Assembly: GCF_900102075.1 (NCBI RefSeq) | Contig: NZ_FNAV01000014.1 | Span: 108,361-172,360 of the forward strand | Source of the DNA: Salipiger thiooxidans | Lineage (GTDB): Bacteria > Pseudomonadota > Alphaproteobacteria > Rhodobacterales > Rhodobacteraceae | DNA: 64,000 nt | Direction of reading: 5' to 3' | Part shown: positions 35,634 to 46,618 of the stretch, one piece after another | How positions within the stretch are numbered: position 1 is the stretch's first letter | Layout of the letters: each line of letters starts with the position of its first letter | Notes under the pieces: generated by a model | Told to the model about the DNA's origin: nothing | Databases searched by the model: none | The model's input: the letters and a program-made list of their open reading frames with translations, nothing else | Program-made: the position numbers and the translations under genes

Positions 35634-38195
35634 ATGTCCTCCTTCCCTGAACGCGCCAATGTCGTCATCGTCGGCCTCGGCGGCATCGTCGGCGCCTCGG
35701 TCGCGCACCACCTCATCGAACGCGGCTGGGACGACATCGTCGGCATCGACAAGTCGGCCATCCCGACCGACATCGGCTCGACCGGCCACGCGTCGGATTT
35801 CTGCTACGTCACCAGCCATGACCTGCTGAGCACCTGGACCTCGACCTACTCGGTCGATTTCTACGAGAAGCTCGGCCACTACAGCCGCATCGGCGGCCTC
35901 GAGGTCGCCCGCGTCGGCGACGACGAGCGCATGCAGGAGCTCAAGCGCCGCTGCGACTCGGGCCGCGCCTTCGGCACCCGCGTGAAGATGATCTCGGCCG
36001 CGGAGGCCAAGGAGAAGTTCCCGCTTCTCGAGGAAGACCAGATCCAGGGCGCCATGTGGGACCCGGACGCCGGCCTCGTGGTGCCGCGCTCGCAGACCGT
36101 TGCGGGCAAGCTGGTGGACGCTGGCGAAAAGGCCGGCAAGCTGCGCGCCTTCGCCAACACCCCGGCGCTCGAGCTGATCCAGGAAGACGGCCGTGTCGTC
36201 GGTGTGAAGACCCACCGAGGCACCATCATGGCCAACCACGTCGTGGTCTGCGCCGGCCTCTGGGGCCGCCTGATCGCCGACATGGTGGGGGAAGACCTGC
36301 CCGTCATGCCCGTCGACCACCCGCTGACCTTCTTCGGCCCCTACGATGAGTTCGCCGGCACCGGTCTCGAGATCGGCCGCCCGCTGCTGCGCGACCAGGG
36401 CAACTCCGCCTATCTGCGCGACACCGGCGATCCTGCGACCACTGAAGGCGGTCAGATCGAATGGGGGTATTACTACGAGAAAGAGCCGCGCATGGTGCAC
36501 CCGCGCGACATTCTCGAAAAGGGCCAGGCACGCCTCGGGCCGTCGATGCGGGATCTGGAACTCGAAGACGTGATCGAGCCGCTCGAACGCGCCATGGAGC
36601 TGACCCCGATCCTTGCCGAGCTGGGCTTCAACGAGAGCCACTCGTTCAACGGCCTGCTTCAGACCACCACCGACGGCGGCCCCTCGATGGGCGAGAGCCG
36701 CAAGGTGCGCGGCCTGTGGTACGCGGTCGCGATCTGGGTCAAGGACGCCCCCGGCATGGCCAAGCTCATCGCCGACTGGATGACCGACGGCCGCACCCAC
36801 ATCGACCACCACGGCATCGACTACTCGCGTTTCCAGGACTACCAGCTGACCGAGGACTTCATCTGGGGCCGCTGCGAAGAGACCGCCAAGAAGATCTACA
36901 ACCCGCCCGTCCACCCGCGCGAGCCCTTCGCCAACGCGCGCGGCATCCGTCGCTCGCCCTTCTACGAGCGCGAAGTCGAGCTTGGCGGCCACTTCATGGA
37001 GCTCGGCGGCTGGGAGCGGGCCCACGGCTACGCGGCGAACGAGCACCTGCTCGAGAAATACGCCGACCAGGTGCCGGTGCGCGAGAACGAGTGGGACAAC
37101 CGCCACTTCTGGCGCGTGTCCAACGCCGAACAGCTCGAGATGTCGAACGACTGCGCGATCATCAACCTGTCGCACTTCCACATCACCGACATCGAGGGCC
37201 CGGACCACGTCGCCCTGATGGAGTGGCTCTGCGCCGCGAAGATCGGTGGCGACGGCAACATCGGCAAGGGCATCTACACCCACATGCTCGATGACGAGGG
37301 CATGGTGCGCGCGGACTTCACCGTCTTCCGCATGGGCGACCGCATCCGCATGGTGAACGGCGCTGACGCCGGCCCGCGCGACCTGATGTACATGAAGCGC
37401 ACCGCACAGGACCGCGGGCTCGACGTGACCATCACCGACGTGACCGAGAAGTTCACCACCATCGGCATCTGGGGCCCGAACGCCCGCGAGACGCTGAAGA
37501 AGGTGGTGGCGGACCCCGCGGGCCTCGACATCGAGAACTTCCCCTTCGCGGCCATTAAGCCGATCGAGATCGCGGGCAAGACCGTCACGGCCTTCCGCAT
37601 CTCCTATGTCGGCGAACAGGGCTGGGAACTGCACATGCCCTACGAGGACGGCCTCGCCGTCTGGGATGCGCTGCGCGAAACCGGCATCATGGCCATGGGC
37701 GTCGAGACCTACGCGAACTCGCGTCGCCTCGAGAAATCGCTGCGCCTGCAGAACGCCGACCTGCATACCCAGTACAACCTGATCGAGGCCGCGCTGGCGC
37801 GTCCGAAGGTCAAGGAGGCGGACTTCCGCGGCAAGGAGAAGCACGTCGAGTTCAAGGCGCGCGAGCACCAGCCCGCGATGCTCTGCACGCTGGTGATGAA
37901 CGACAACACCGACAGCCAGGGCGTGGCCCGTTACCCGGTGAACACCATGCCGGTAATGGACCCCGAGACCGACGAGGTGCTGATCGACAGCCTCGGCCGC
38001 CGCTCCTACACCACCTCGCAGGCCTTCGGCCCGAGCGTGGGCAAGAACATCATGCTGGCCTACCTGCCGCATGAGTATTGCGAAGTGGGCCGCAAGCTGA
38101 AGGTGACCTACTTCGACGAGCCCTTCGAGGTCGAGGTGGCCGGCGTCGGCTATGCACCGCTCTACGATCCCGAGAACCTCAAGCCGCGCAGCTGA
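35634..38195 (+). CDS. FAD-dependent dimethylglycine dehydrogenase-like protein (DAO + GcvT domains)
   Basis: An 853-residue two-domain enzyme. The N-terminal DAO/FAD domain has the dinucleotide motif GLGGIVGASVAHHL (about residues 13-26) and TDIGSTGHASDF. The C-terminal half is a folate-binding GcvT-type domain (VNGADAGPRDLMYMKR, SYVGEQGWELHMPYE). This layout oxidises an N-methyl glycine and transfers the carbon to THF. Between etfBA and the betaine oxygenase genes it most likely converts dimethylglycine to sarcosine, using ETF as acceptor. Sarcosine dehydrogenase is an alternative, but soxBDAG already covers that step. Confidence 0.85.
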   Translation: MSSFPERANVVIVGLGGIVGASVAHHLIERGWDDIVGIDKSAIPTDIGSTGHASDFCYVTSHDLLSTWTSTYSVDFYEKLGHYSRIGGLEVARVGDDERMQELKRRCDSGRAFGTRVKMISAAEAKEKFPLLEEDQIQGAMWDPDAGLVVPRSQTVAGKLVDAGEKAGKLRAFANTPALELIQEDGRVVGVKTHRGTIMANHVVVCAGLWGRLIADMVGEDLPVMPVDHPLTFFGPYDEFAGTGLEIGRPLLRDQGNSAYLRDTGDPATTEGGQIEWGYYYEKEPRMVHPRDILEKGQARLGPSMRDLELEDVIEPLERAMELTPILAELGFNESHSFNGLLQTTTDGGPSMGESRKVRGLWYAVAIWVKDAPGMAKLIADWMTDGRTHIDHHGIDYSRFQDYQLTEDFIWGRCEETAKKIYNPPVHPREPFANARGIRRSPFYEREVELGGHFMELGGWERAHGYAANEHLLEKYADQVPVRENEWDNRHFWRVSNAEQLEMSNDCAIINLSHFHITDIEGPDHVALMEWLCAAKIGGDGNIGKGIYTHMLDDEGMVRADFTVFRMGDRIRMVNGADAGPRDLMYMKRTAQDRGLDVTITDVTEKFTTIGIWGPNARETLKKVVADPAGLDIENFPFAAIKPIEIAGKTVTAFRISYVGEQGWELHMPYEDGLAVWDALRETGIMAMGVETYANSRRLEKSLRLQNADLHTQYNLIEAALARPKVKEADFRGKEKHVEFKAREHQPAMLCTLVMNDNTDSQGVARYPVNTMPVMDPETDEVLIDSLGRRSYTTSQAFGPSVGKNIMLAYLPHEYCEVGRKLKVTYFDEPFEVEVAGVGYAPLYDPENLKPRS

Positions 38196-38217
38196 CGCGG
38201 CCCGGCAGGACCTACCG

Positions 38218-38249
38218 ACCGGCGGGCTTCGGCCCGCCGGTTTTGTTTT
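38218..38249 (+). terminator. Rho-independent terminator
   Basis: A 10-bp stem ACCGGCGGGC / GCCCGCCGGT with a TTCG tetraloop (38218-38241) is followed by tttgtttt. It is a classical intrinsic terminator 22 bp after the dimethylglycine-dehydrogenase-like gene. Confidence 0.9.
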
Positions 38250-38282
38250 CGGGTCGCGCAGGGGCTGTTTGGCGGGGGCGCC

Positions 38283-39155
38283 TCAGTGCTCTGCCAGCCA
38301 GTCCGCGAAGAGCCGGGCATTGGCCGAGGCGCGGGCATGGATGCGCAGGTAGAACGGGTGCGGAGAGGGCATCGAATCGGGCACCAGTTGCAGCAGCCGA
38401 CCGCTGTCGAGATAGCCGCCCAGCAGCCCCTCCCAGCCCAGCACCGCGCCGATGTGGTCCTCGGCCGCCTGCAGCGAGATCAGGTAGTTGTTGAGGTGGA
38501 AGCCCGGGCCGCGCGGGGCAGGGCGGTCGAGCGTCGCGAACCACTCGGACCACTCGGTATAGGGGTTCACCCCCGACTGCGTGTGGATCAGCGGCACGTC
38601 CGAGAGGTCCGCCAGCCGGGTAATCCCCCAGGTCTCGGCGAATTGCTCGGTGCCAAGCGCGAGGATCCGGTCGCTGAACAGCACCCGCGTCTCGTCGTCC
38701 TCGGCCTCGGGATCGCCGTAATGGATGCTGAGGTCCACGTCCTGCGGCTTGCGATCATCCTGGATGAGCTGGGATATCGCGACTCCGGGATGCTCTTTCC
38801 AGAACGCGGCAAGCCGGGGCGTCAGCCATAGCCCGCTCATGGCGGTGGTGGCCGCAATCGACACGCCGCTGCGATCGTGGCGGCTGCGAATTCGCTGCAC
38901 CGTTCCCGAGATCGTCTCGAAGCCCCGCTGCAACGACACGAAGAGCAGCGCGCCGGCCTCGGTCAGCTCAACGCCCCTATACTGCCGGTTGAACAGGGGC
39001 TGGCCGAGCTCGTTTTCCAATGCCTTGATCCGGTGACTGACCGCGGCCGGGGTGACGTTGAGTTCAGTTGAGGCCATTTTGAAGCTTAAATTTCGAGCAG
39101 CCGCCTCGAAACATGCTAGGTCGCCGAGGGAGGGCAGATCATAGGGCTTGGGCAC
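38283..39155 (-). CDS. LysR-family transcriptional regulator
   Basis: About 290 residues: an N-terminal winged HTH (LACFEAAARNLSFKMASTEL, NVTPAAVSHRIKALENELG) and a LysR substrate-binding domain typical of the GcvA-like subgroup (GVNPYTEWSEWFATL). I place the start at a GTG (39155) with ggaaag 10 bp upstream; the frame stays open to an ATG at 39284, which would add an atypical N-terminal extension. It is divergent from gbcA and probably regulates it. Confidence 0.78.
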   Translation of the reverse strand: MPKPYDLPSLGDLACFEAAARNLSFKMASTELNVTPAAVSHRIKALENELGQPLFNRQYRGVELTEAGALLFVSLQRGFETISGTVQRIRSRHDRSGVSIAATTAMSGLWLTPRLAAFWKEHPGVAISQLIQDDRKPQDVDLSIHYGDPEAEDDETRVLFSDRILALGTEQFAETWGITRLADLSDVPLIHTQSGVNPYTEWSEWFATLDRPAPRGPGFHLNNYLISLQAAEDHIGAVLGWEGLLGGYLDSGRLLQLVPDSMPSPHPFYLRIHARASANARLFADWLAEH

Positions 39156-39288
39156 AAGGGCGTCGCTTTCCGGCAAGTGATGTCGCAAACGAAACAGTCT
39201 TATGACTGAGTTTACCCAGAATAAACTGAGATGAGTTTTTTGCCAATTGTCAGAGTGGTCTCGCAATGGCCATGTGCACGACAAATAG

Positions 39289-40551
<1,263 letters not shown>

Positions 40552-40557
40552 ACTGGA

Positions 40558-41634
40558 ATGCCGATGACACAAGCCGCCGAACACTGGACCGACGACGAGG
40601 TGCTTGAATGCGTCTCGATCCTGCCTGAGACGCCTGGTGTCATCACCGTCTGTTTCCAGGCGCCATCCGGGCGACCCTTCAAGTTCAAGGCCGGGCAGTT
40701 CCTCACGCTGGAATTGCCCGTCCCGGGCGGTCCGCTGTACCGCACCTACACGATCTCGTCCTCGCCGTCGCGGCCGATGTCGCTGACGCTGACCATGAAG
40801 GCGCAGGCCGACAGCATCGGCACGCGCTGGATCATGGACCACTTCAAGCCCGGGATGACGCTCAAGGTGCTCGGACCGGGCGGGCGCTTCACCGCGTTCG
40901 AGAACCCGGCCGAGAAATACCTCTTCATCTCGGCCGGCTCGGGCATCACCCCGATGATGTCGATGGCGACCGAATTCTACGACCGCGGCCGCAGCTGCGA
41001 CATCGTCTTCGTGAACTGCGCCCGGCGGCCGTCCGAGATCATCTTCCGCGAGCGGCTCGAGCACATGGCCTCGCGGATCGAGGGTCTGGACCTGCGCTGG
41101 GTCGTCGAGGCGCGCGACAAGTACCAGCCCTGGACCGGCTACCAGGGCCACTTCAACCAGCTGATGCTGGGTCTCATGGCGCCGGACTACCTCGAGCGTG
41201 AGGTGTTCTGCTGTGGTCCCGAAGGCTTCATGACCGCCGTGCGCGAAGCACTGGCGGGCCTCGGCTTCGACATGGACCATTACCACCAGGAGAGCTTCCA
41301 GGCGCCGGGCACCCCGGGTCCGGAGCTGGTCGAGGCGCCGGTGCCCGAGGACGACCTCCCGGAAGAGAATGTGCAGGCCGAGGTCACCTTCGACATCGCC
41401 GGCGTCACCGCCACCTGTCCCGAGACCGAAACGGTGCTCGCCGCCGCGCGCTCTGCGGGCGTGGCGATCCCGACCGGCTGCACCTTCGGTGTCTGCGGCA
41501 CCTGCAAGGTCAAGAAGCTCGAAGGCGAGGTGCACATGGTGCACAACGGCGGCATCACCGACGAGGAGATCGAGGAAGGCTACATCCTGGCCTGCTGCTC
41601 GAACCCGCGCGGCAAGGTGACCGTCGAGCTCTGA
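40558..41634 (+). CDS. gbcB: Glycine betaine monooxygenase, reductase component
   Basis: A 358-residue flavin reductase/ferredoxin. It has an FNR-type FAD domain (LYRTYTISSSPSRP), an NAD-binding domain (LFISAGSGITPMMSMA, FCCGPEGFM) and a C-terminal plant-type 2Fe-2S domain with cysteine ligands in PTGCTFGVCGTCK and CC near the end. It passes NADH electrons to the Rieske oxygenase. The gene begins 6 bp after gbcA. The sequence directly after its stop is the broken end of a foreign TRAP permease gene. Confidence 0.9.
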   Translation: MPMTQAAEHWTDDEVLECVSILPETPGVITVCFQAPSGRPFKFKAGQFLTLELPVPGGPLYRTYTISSSPSRPMSLTLTMKAQADSIGTRWIMDHFKPGMTLKVLGPGGRFTAFENPAEKYLFISAGSGITPMMSMATEFYDRGRSCDIVFVNCARRPSEIIFRERLEHMASRIEGLDLRWVVEARDKYQPWTGYQGHFNQLMLGLMAPDYLEREVFCCGPEGFMTAVREALAGLGFDMDHYHQESFQAPGTPGPELVEAPVPEDDLPEENVQAEVTFDIAGVTATCPETETVLAAARSAGVAIPTGCTFGVCGTCKVKKLEGEVHMVHNGGITDEEIEEGYILACCSNPRGKVTVEL

Positions 41635-41638
41635 TCTT

Positions 41639-42355
41639 CCGGGCGCCCGCGCCAAGCGCAACTGCCCGGCCGAGACCTTCCCCGGCTTCAGGTCGCTCGC
41701 CATCTTCACCGTGGTGGCGCTGCCGGGCCTGATGGCCGCGGTCATCATCGTGGGTGGCGTGCTCTCGGGTGTGATGACGGTGACCGAGAGCGGGGCCTTC
41801 GGCGCGATCTGGGCGGTGCTGGTGACGATCTTCGTCTACCGCGAGATCACCTGGGACAGGTTCCGCGCCGCCGTCGTGGCCTCCGTCCGCACCACCGCGC
41901 TGGTGATGCTGCTGGTGGCGACCGCTTCGGCCTTCTCCTACCTGCTGACCCTCTGCCGCGTGCCGGCGCTGCTGGCCGGGGTGGTGACAGGGATCTAGGA
42001 CAACCCCATCGTCATCCTGCTGCTTCTCAACCTCGTGCTTCTGGGTCTGGGCATGATCATGGACATGGCGGCGCTGATCCTGATCACCACGCCGATCTTC
42101 CTGCCGGTGGTGGTGGGGCTGGGCATGGACCCGATCCAGTTCGGTGTTATCCTGACGATGAGCCTCGGCCTCGGCCTCGGGCTCTGCACGCCGCCGGCGG
42201 GGGCAGGCCTCTTCGTCGGCTGCGTCGTGGGCGGGGTCAGGATCGACCAGGCGGTCAAGACGATCTGGCCCTTCCACCTCGCGATCTTCGTGGCGCTGAT
42301 GCTGGTGACCTGCGTCCCCGTCTTCTTGATGTACCTGCCGGGGCTGATGGAGTGA
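41639..42355 (+). pseudogene. TRAP large permease (DctM) remnant: N-terminal half missing, in-frame TAG
   Basis: From about 41642 the reading frame encodes the second half of a DctM permease (NCPAETFPGFRSLAIF, then GGVLSGVMTVTESGAFGAIW, then LCTPPAGAGLFVGCVVGG). About 200 N-terminal residues expected for the family are absent, so the copy begins abruptly 5-8 bp after gbcB. A TAG at 41996-41998 interrupts the frame between GVVTGI and DNPIVILLLLN. Both lesions make it non-functional. It was probably part of a uronate-type TRAP importer, given the uronate genes that follow. Confidence 0.88.
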
Positions 42356-42360
42356 GCACG

Positions 42361-43158
42361 ATGTTGAACCGTCTCCTGAGCACCGGCGCCGCGGGCCAGC
42401 TCGGTTCCATGCTGCGCGAGAAGCTGCGGGGCAGGGCTGCGATCCTGCGCCTGTCGGACGTGGCCGATCTTGGCGAGGCCCGCGAGGGCGAGGAGCTGGT
42501 GCCCTGCGATCTCTCCGACGGCGACGCGGTGATGCGGCTGGTCGAGGGCTGCGACGGCATCGTCCACCTGGGCGGCATCTCGGTCGAGAAGAGTTTCGAC
42601 CTGATCGAGGCCGCCAACCTGCGCGGCGTCCACAACCTCTACGAGGCGGCGCGGGCGCATGGCCAGCCGCGCATCGTCTTCGCCTCCTCCAACCACACCA
42701 TCGGCTACCATTCGCAGACGGCGCGGCTCGACCACGGCGCGCCCTACCGTCCGGACGGCTATTGCGGCGTCTCCAAGATCTTCGGCGAGGCCGTCGCCAG
42801 CCTCTAACACGATAAGTTCGGGCAGGAGAGCGCGCTGGTCCGCATCGGCTCCTGCACGCTGAAACCCGAGAACTGGCGCATGCTCGCCACCTGGTTCAGC
42901 CACGACGACTTCGTCGCGCTGATCGAGGCGGTGTTCCGGGCGCCGGTGCTCGGTTGCACGATGGTCTGGGGGGCCTCGAACAACGACCACGGCTGGTGGG
43001 ACAACTCCCACGCCGCCTTCCTCGGCTGGCAGCCCAGGGACAACGCGGCCGACTGGGCGGAGGAAATCGCCCGCACCGTGCCACGCCCCGACCCGGACGA
43101 GGCCGTCGCCGGCTGCCAGGGCGGCGTCTTCACCGATGAACCCATTCACAGATCCTGA
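42361..43158 (+). pseudogene. udh: Uronate dehydrogenase with a single nonsense codon
   Basis: The frame matches uronate dehydrogenase, which oxidises glucuronate or galacturonate to the aldarolactone: RLLSTGAAGQLGSMLREKL, then FASSNHTIGYHSQT, then GVSKIFGE. It stops at a TAA (42805-42807) and resumes in the same frame as HDKFGQESALVRIGSCTLKP through GGVFTDEPI. In known Udh proteins the stop position is Tyr, so a TAC-to-TAA change explains it. Apart from this codon the gene is full length (about 265 codons). A GTG at 42352 overlapping the upstream stop is an alternative start. Confidence 0.88.
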
Positions 43159-43172
43159 AACGGAGGACCGAC

Positions 43173-44698
43173 ATGCCTGACGAGACCTTCATGCCGCATG
43201 GCAAACACCTGATCGCGGGGGAGTGGGTCGCCGGCGCGGCGACCTTCGCCTCCGAGCCTGCGCACATGGCCCCTCGCACGCCTTCGCCGTCGGCACGCCC
43301 GAGCTGGTCGACGCCGCCTGCAAGGCCGCCGAGGACGCGTTCTGGGGCTTCGGCTACAGCACCCGCGCGGCCCGTGCCGATTTCCTCGACGCCATCGCCG
43401 ACGAGATCGAGGCCCGCGCCGCCGCGATCACCGGGATCGGCACGCAGGAGACCGGCCTGCCCGAGGTCCGGCTCAACGGAGAGCGCGGCCGCACCACCGG
43501 TCAGCTCCGGCTCTTCGCCACTCACATTCGCAACGGCGATCATCTCGACCGTCGCCACGACGCCGCGCTGCCCGATCGCCAGCCGCTGCCGCGCCCGGAC
43601 CTGAAGATGGTGCAGCGCCCGATCGGCCCCGTGGCGGTCTTCGGCGCCTCGAACTTCCCGCTCGCCTTCTCCACCGCCGGCGGCGACACTGCCCTGGCAC
43701 TGGCTGCGGGTTGCCCGGTGGTGGTCAAGGGCCACTCCGCCCATCCGGGCACCGGCGAGATCGTGGCCGAGGCCATCCACGCCGCCATCGCCAAATGCGG
43801 CATGCCCAAGGGCGTCTTCTCGCTGATCCAGGGCGGCAACCGCGAGGTAGGCCAGGCGCTGGTGCAGCATCCGCTGATCAAGGCGGTGGGCTTCACCGGC
43901 AGCCTCGGCGGCGGGCGCGCGCTCTTCGACCTCTGCGCCCGGCGTCCCGAGCCGATCCCCTTCTTCGGCGAGCTGGGCTCGGTCAACCCGATGTTCCTGC
44001 TGCCCGAGGCGGTGGCCGTACGCGGCGCCGAGATCGGCGCCGGCTGGGCCGCCTCGCTCACCATGGGCGCGGGCCAGTTCTGCACCAGCCTCAGCGTCGC
44101 CGTGGTCGAGACCGGCCCCGAGGGCGACGCCTTCGTCAAGGCCGCGACCGAGGGGCTCGCCGCCACGGGTCCGCAGACCATGCTCACCGACGGCATCGCC
44201 AAGGCCTACAAGGACGGCAAGGCCCGCTTCGACGGCCGCAACGCGGTGCGCCCGGTGCTGACCAACGACAGCGAGGGCCGCAGCGCCGCGCCCAACCTCT
44301 ACGAGACCGACGCCGCCACCTTCCTGCAGGATCACGCGCTCGGCGAAGAGGTGTTCGGACCGCTGGGCCTGGTGATCCGGGTCGCGGGCCCCGAAGACAT
44401 GGAAACCCTCGCGCGCGGCTTCGTCGGCCAGCTCACCGCCAACCTGCACATGGACGCGGGCGACACGGCGCTGGCGCAGCGACTGATGCCGGTGCTCGAG
44501 CGCATGGCGGGACGGGTGCTGGTGAACGGCTTCCCCACTGGCGTCGAGGTTTGCGACAGCATGGTCCACGGCGGCCCCTATCCCGCTTCGACCAACTTCG
44601 GGGCGACCTCGGTCGGCACGCTCTCGATCCGCCGCTTCCTGCGACCGGTCTGCTACCAGAACCTCCCCGACGCGCTGCTGCCGGGCGACCTGACCTGA
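43173..44698 (+). pseudogene. 2-ketoglutarate semialdehyde dehydrogenase with an N-terminal frameshift
   Basis: The start (43173, MPDETFMPHGKHLIAGEWV) and the rest of the protein are in different frames. Removing one of two CA dinucleotides at 43263-43266 restores EPAHGPSHAFAVGTPELVD, so a 2-bp duplication is the likely lesion. Downstream the aldehyde dehydrogenase is complete: FGASNFPLAFST, general-base Glu in FFGELGSVNP, catalytic Cys in AGQFCTS, and NGFPTGVEVCDSMVHGG. It would convert 2-oxoglutarate semialdehyde to 2-oxoglutarate, the last step of oxidative uronate catabolism. A truncated product from an internal start is conceivable. Confidence 0.85.
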
Positions 44699-44734
44699 CC
44701 TTCCGCGGGGCGGCCCGAAACTGCCGCGCAGCTT

Positions 44735-45038
<304 letters not shown>

Positions 45039-45042
<4 letters not shown>

Positions 45043-45389
45043 TCGACCGCAAGATCTCCGGCGCGGCACCGCTTGTCAGGGTCCCGAAGGGGGCCATCGA
45101 CAGCCAGATGAACATGTACCTGCCCGGGTTCGCAATGCGGGCCGACGGGGTCGGGGCGCCCGCCGATCCGCTGCCCGATCCCGCCATGTACCGGCAGGTC
45201 ATGGGCTGGCTCGGGATCGATCGCGTGGTGATCACGCAGGGCAATGCCTATGGCACCGACAACGCCACCCTGCTCGCCTGCATCGCGCAGATGGGCGGCT
45301 GTGCCCGCAATCATCAGCCGGCCGACGCCCTGGGAATCGTCCGTGCCGATGTCCTCGGTCAGGTGGGAGCCCGGCCTGCCGTCGCGTAG
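45039..45389 (+). pseudogene. Galactarolactone isomerase-like amidohydrolase, truncated
   Basis: The frame begins MIDRKISGAAPLVRVPKGAI and continues PDPAMYRQVMGWLGIDRVVI and [19 protein letters not shown], matching the N-terminus of Gli-type D-galactarolactone isomerases (amidohydrolase-2 family). Similarity ends near 45305 (MGGCAR), after about 90 of the roughly 290 expected residues, and the rest of the frame is unrelated. The opposite-strand polygalacturonase remnant begins shortly after, so the breakpoint joins two convergent genes. Confidence 0.72.
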
Positions 45390-45479
45390 TTGCCTTCGAC
45401 GCAGCCAAGCCCCGCCACGTGGCATATCGGCGTGAGCCGGGTCTATGCCATCGCGAGCCAGTCCACCGCGCGCCCAGAC

Positions 45480-46539
45480 CGCCGGTGCCGGCCATGTGGC
45501 AGTGCTCGACGGTCACGTCGGTGATGCCGCCGGACATCACAGAGCCGATCACCACGCCGCCGTGGCTACGCTCCATCAGGCAATGGCGGATGGCAACGCG
45601 CTCGGTGTGGCTGAGGGGGTCGTTCTCGCCCGAGGGCCCGCGCTTGCCGGCCTTGATGGCGATGCAGTTGTCGCCGACCGAGAAGCGGGTACCGATGATC
45701 TCGACGTCTTCGCGCATCTCTGGGTTGAAGCCGTGGGTGTTAGGGGTGTCGCGCGGCGCCTCAATGGTCAGCGCGGCGCCGCTGAGGCGCCGGCATCCCT
45801 GAGGATGCACCGTCCGGGACGGCGCGTTGCAGATGGTGAGGCTCAGCAGGGTGACGTCGGTGCAGTCGATAAGGTGCAGACAGCGCGGGCGGAGGGCGGT
45901 GTTTCGGGTCTCCTTGGGCCAGCTCCACAAGTCGTCGCGGTCGCCACCGCCGTCGAGCGAGCCGGGACCCGCGATGGCGAGCTGCCCGGCGACGATTGCG
46001 TGAGCGGCGCGGCGAAACAGGTTTCGGGGAGGCCCTCCCAAGAGCCCGACATCCGGCCATCGTTGTCGCGGGCGGGGAGGGTGGGCCAACCCGCCCGCGA
46101 CCGCGGCGCCGCAAACACGGCACCGGGGGGCGAGTAGCAGGGTCATGGACCCGCGCATTGCCACCGGGAGGGACAGATAGCGCCCGGCGGGCACCTGCAC
46201 AGTGCCATTATGCGGCGCTGCAGCAATTGCGCCGACCAATGCGCTGGAGTTCGCCAACGCGGCCCCGGGGGCATCGCCCTGCGTGGCGCCGACCTCGCGG
46301 ATGTCGGCAAGCCCGGCGCAGGCGGCCGTGTCGAAGGCGAAGGGCGCGAAGCCCGCCGCCTCGAAGACGTAGCGGGTGGCGGGCGCGAGAACGTGCAGCG
46401 GCAGTACGACGGGGTCGGCCTCGCCCACGGCCACCATCGCGCCGTCACGGCGGAGCTGCCACGGCAGGGTGGCCGAGAGGCTGCAGCGCGCCGGGCTGCG
46501 GCAGGCACAGGGCAACCGGCCGCGCGGAGCGCGCGACAA
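45480..46539 (-). pseudogene. GH28 polygalacturonase, C-terminally truncated with altered catalytic positions
   Basis: A long open frame encodes the N-terminal and central parts of an exo-type polygalacturonase: [40 protein letters not shown], then [27 protein letters not shown] and [22 protein letters not shown]28 enzymes need three Asp residues (NTD and GDD). Here the positions read NTH and GDN, so two of the three appear lost. Similarity stops at HCHMAGT near 45484, before the RIK motif and the C-terminal coils. The protein would be inactive. Confidence 0.8.
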
Positions 46540-46618
46540 GATGGCGCCTGGGCATGGATCGAACCTCTGGCTGCGAAACGGGCATCCCCGGCGCGGGACC
46601 GGGGCTGACGGAGGGGTG

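Noticed and set aside
35592..38072. An 826-codon open frame antisense to the dimethylglycine-dehydrogenase-like gene
   Set aside because: Same effect of GC-skewed codon use. The plus-strand gene has clear FAD and GcvT domains; the antisense frame has none.
39156..39284. N-terminal extension of the LysR regulator from an ATG at 39284
   Set aside because: The extra 43 residues precede the normal HTH start, look non-conserved and would occupy the gbcA promoter region. The GTG at 39155 has a plausible ribosome-binding site.
41996..41998. TAG in the TRAP permease as a recoded (pyrrolysine) codon
   Set aside because: No pyl genes are visible, the gene lacks its N-terminal half, and neighbouring genes are also broken. 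Ordinary decay is simpler.
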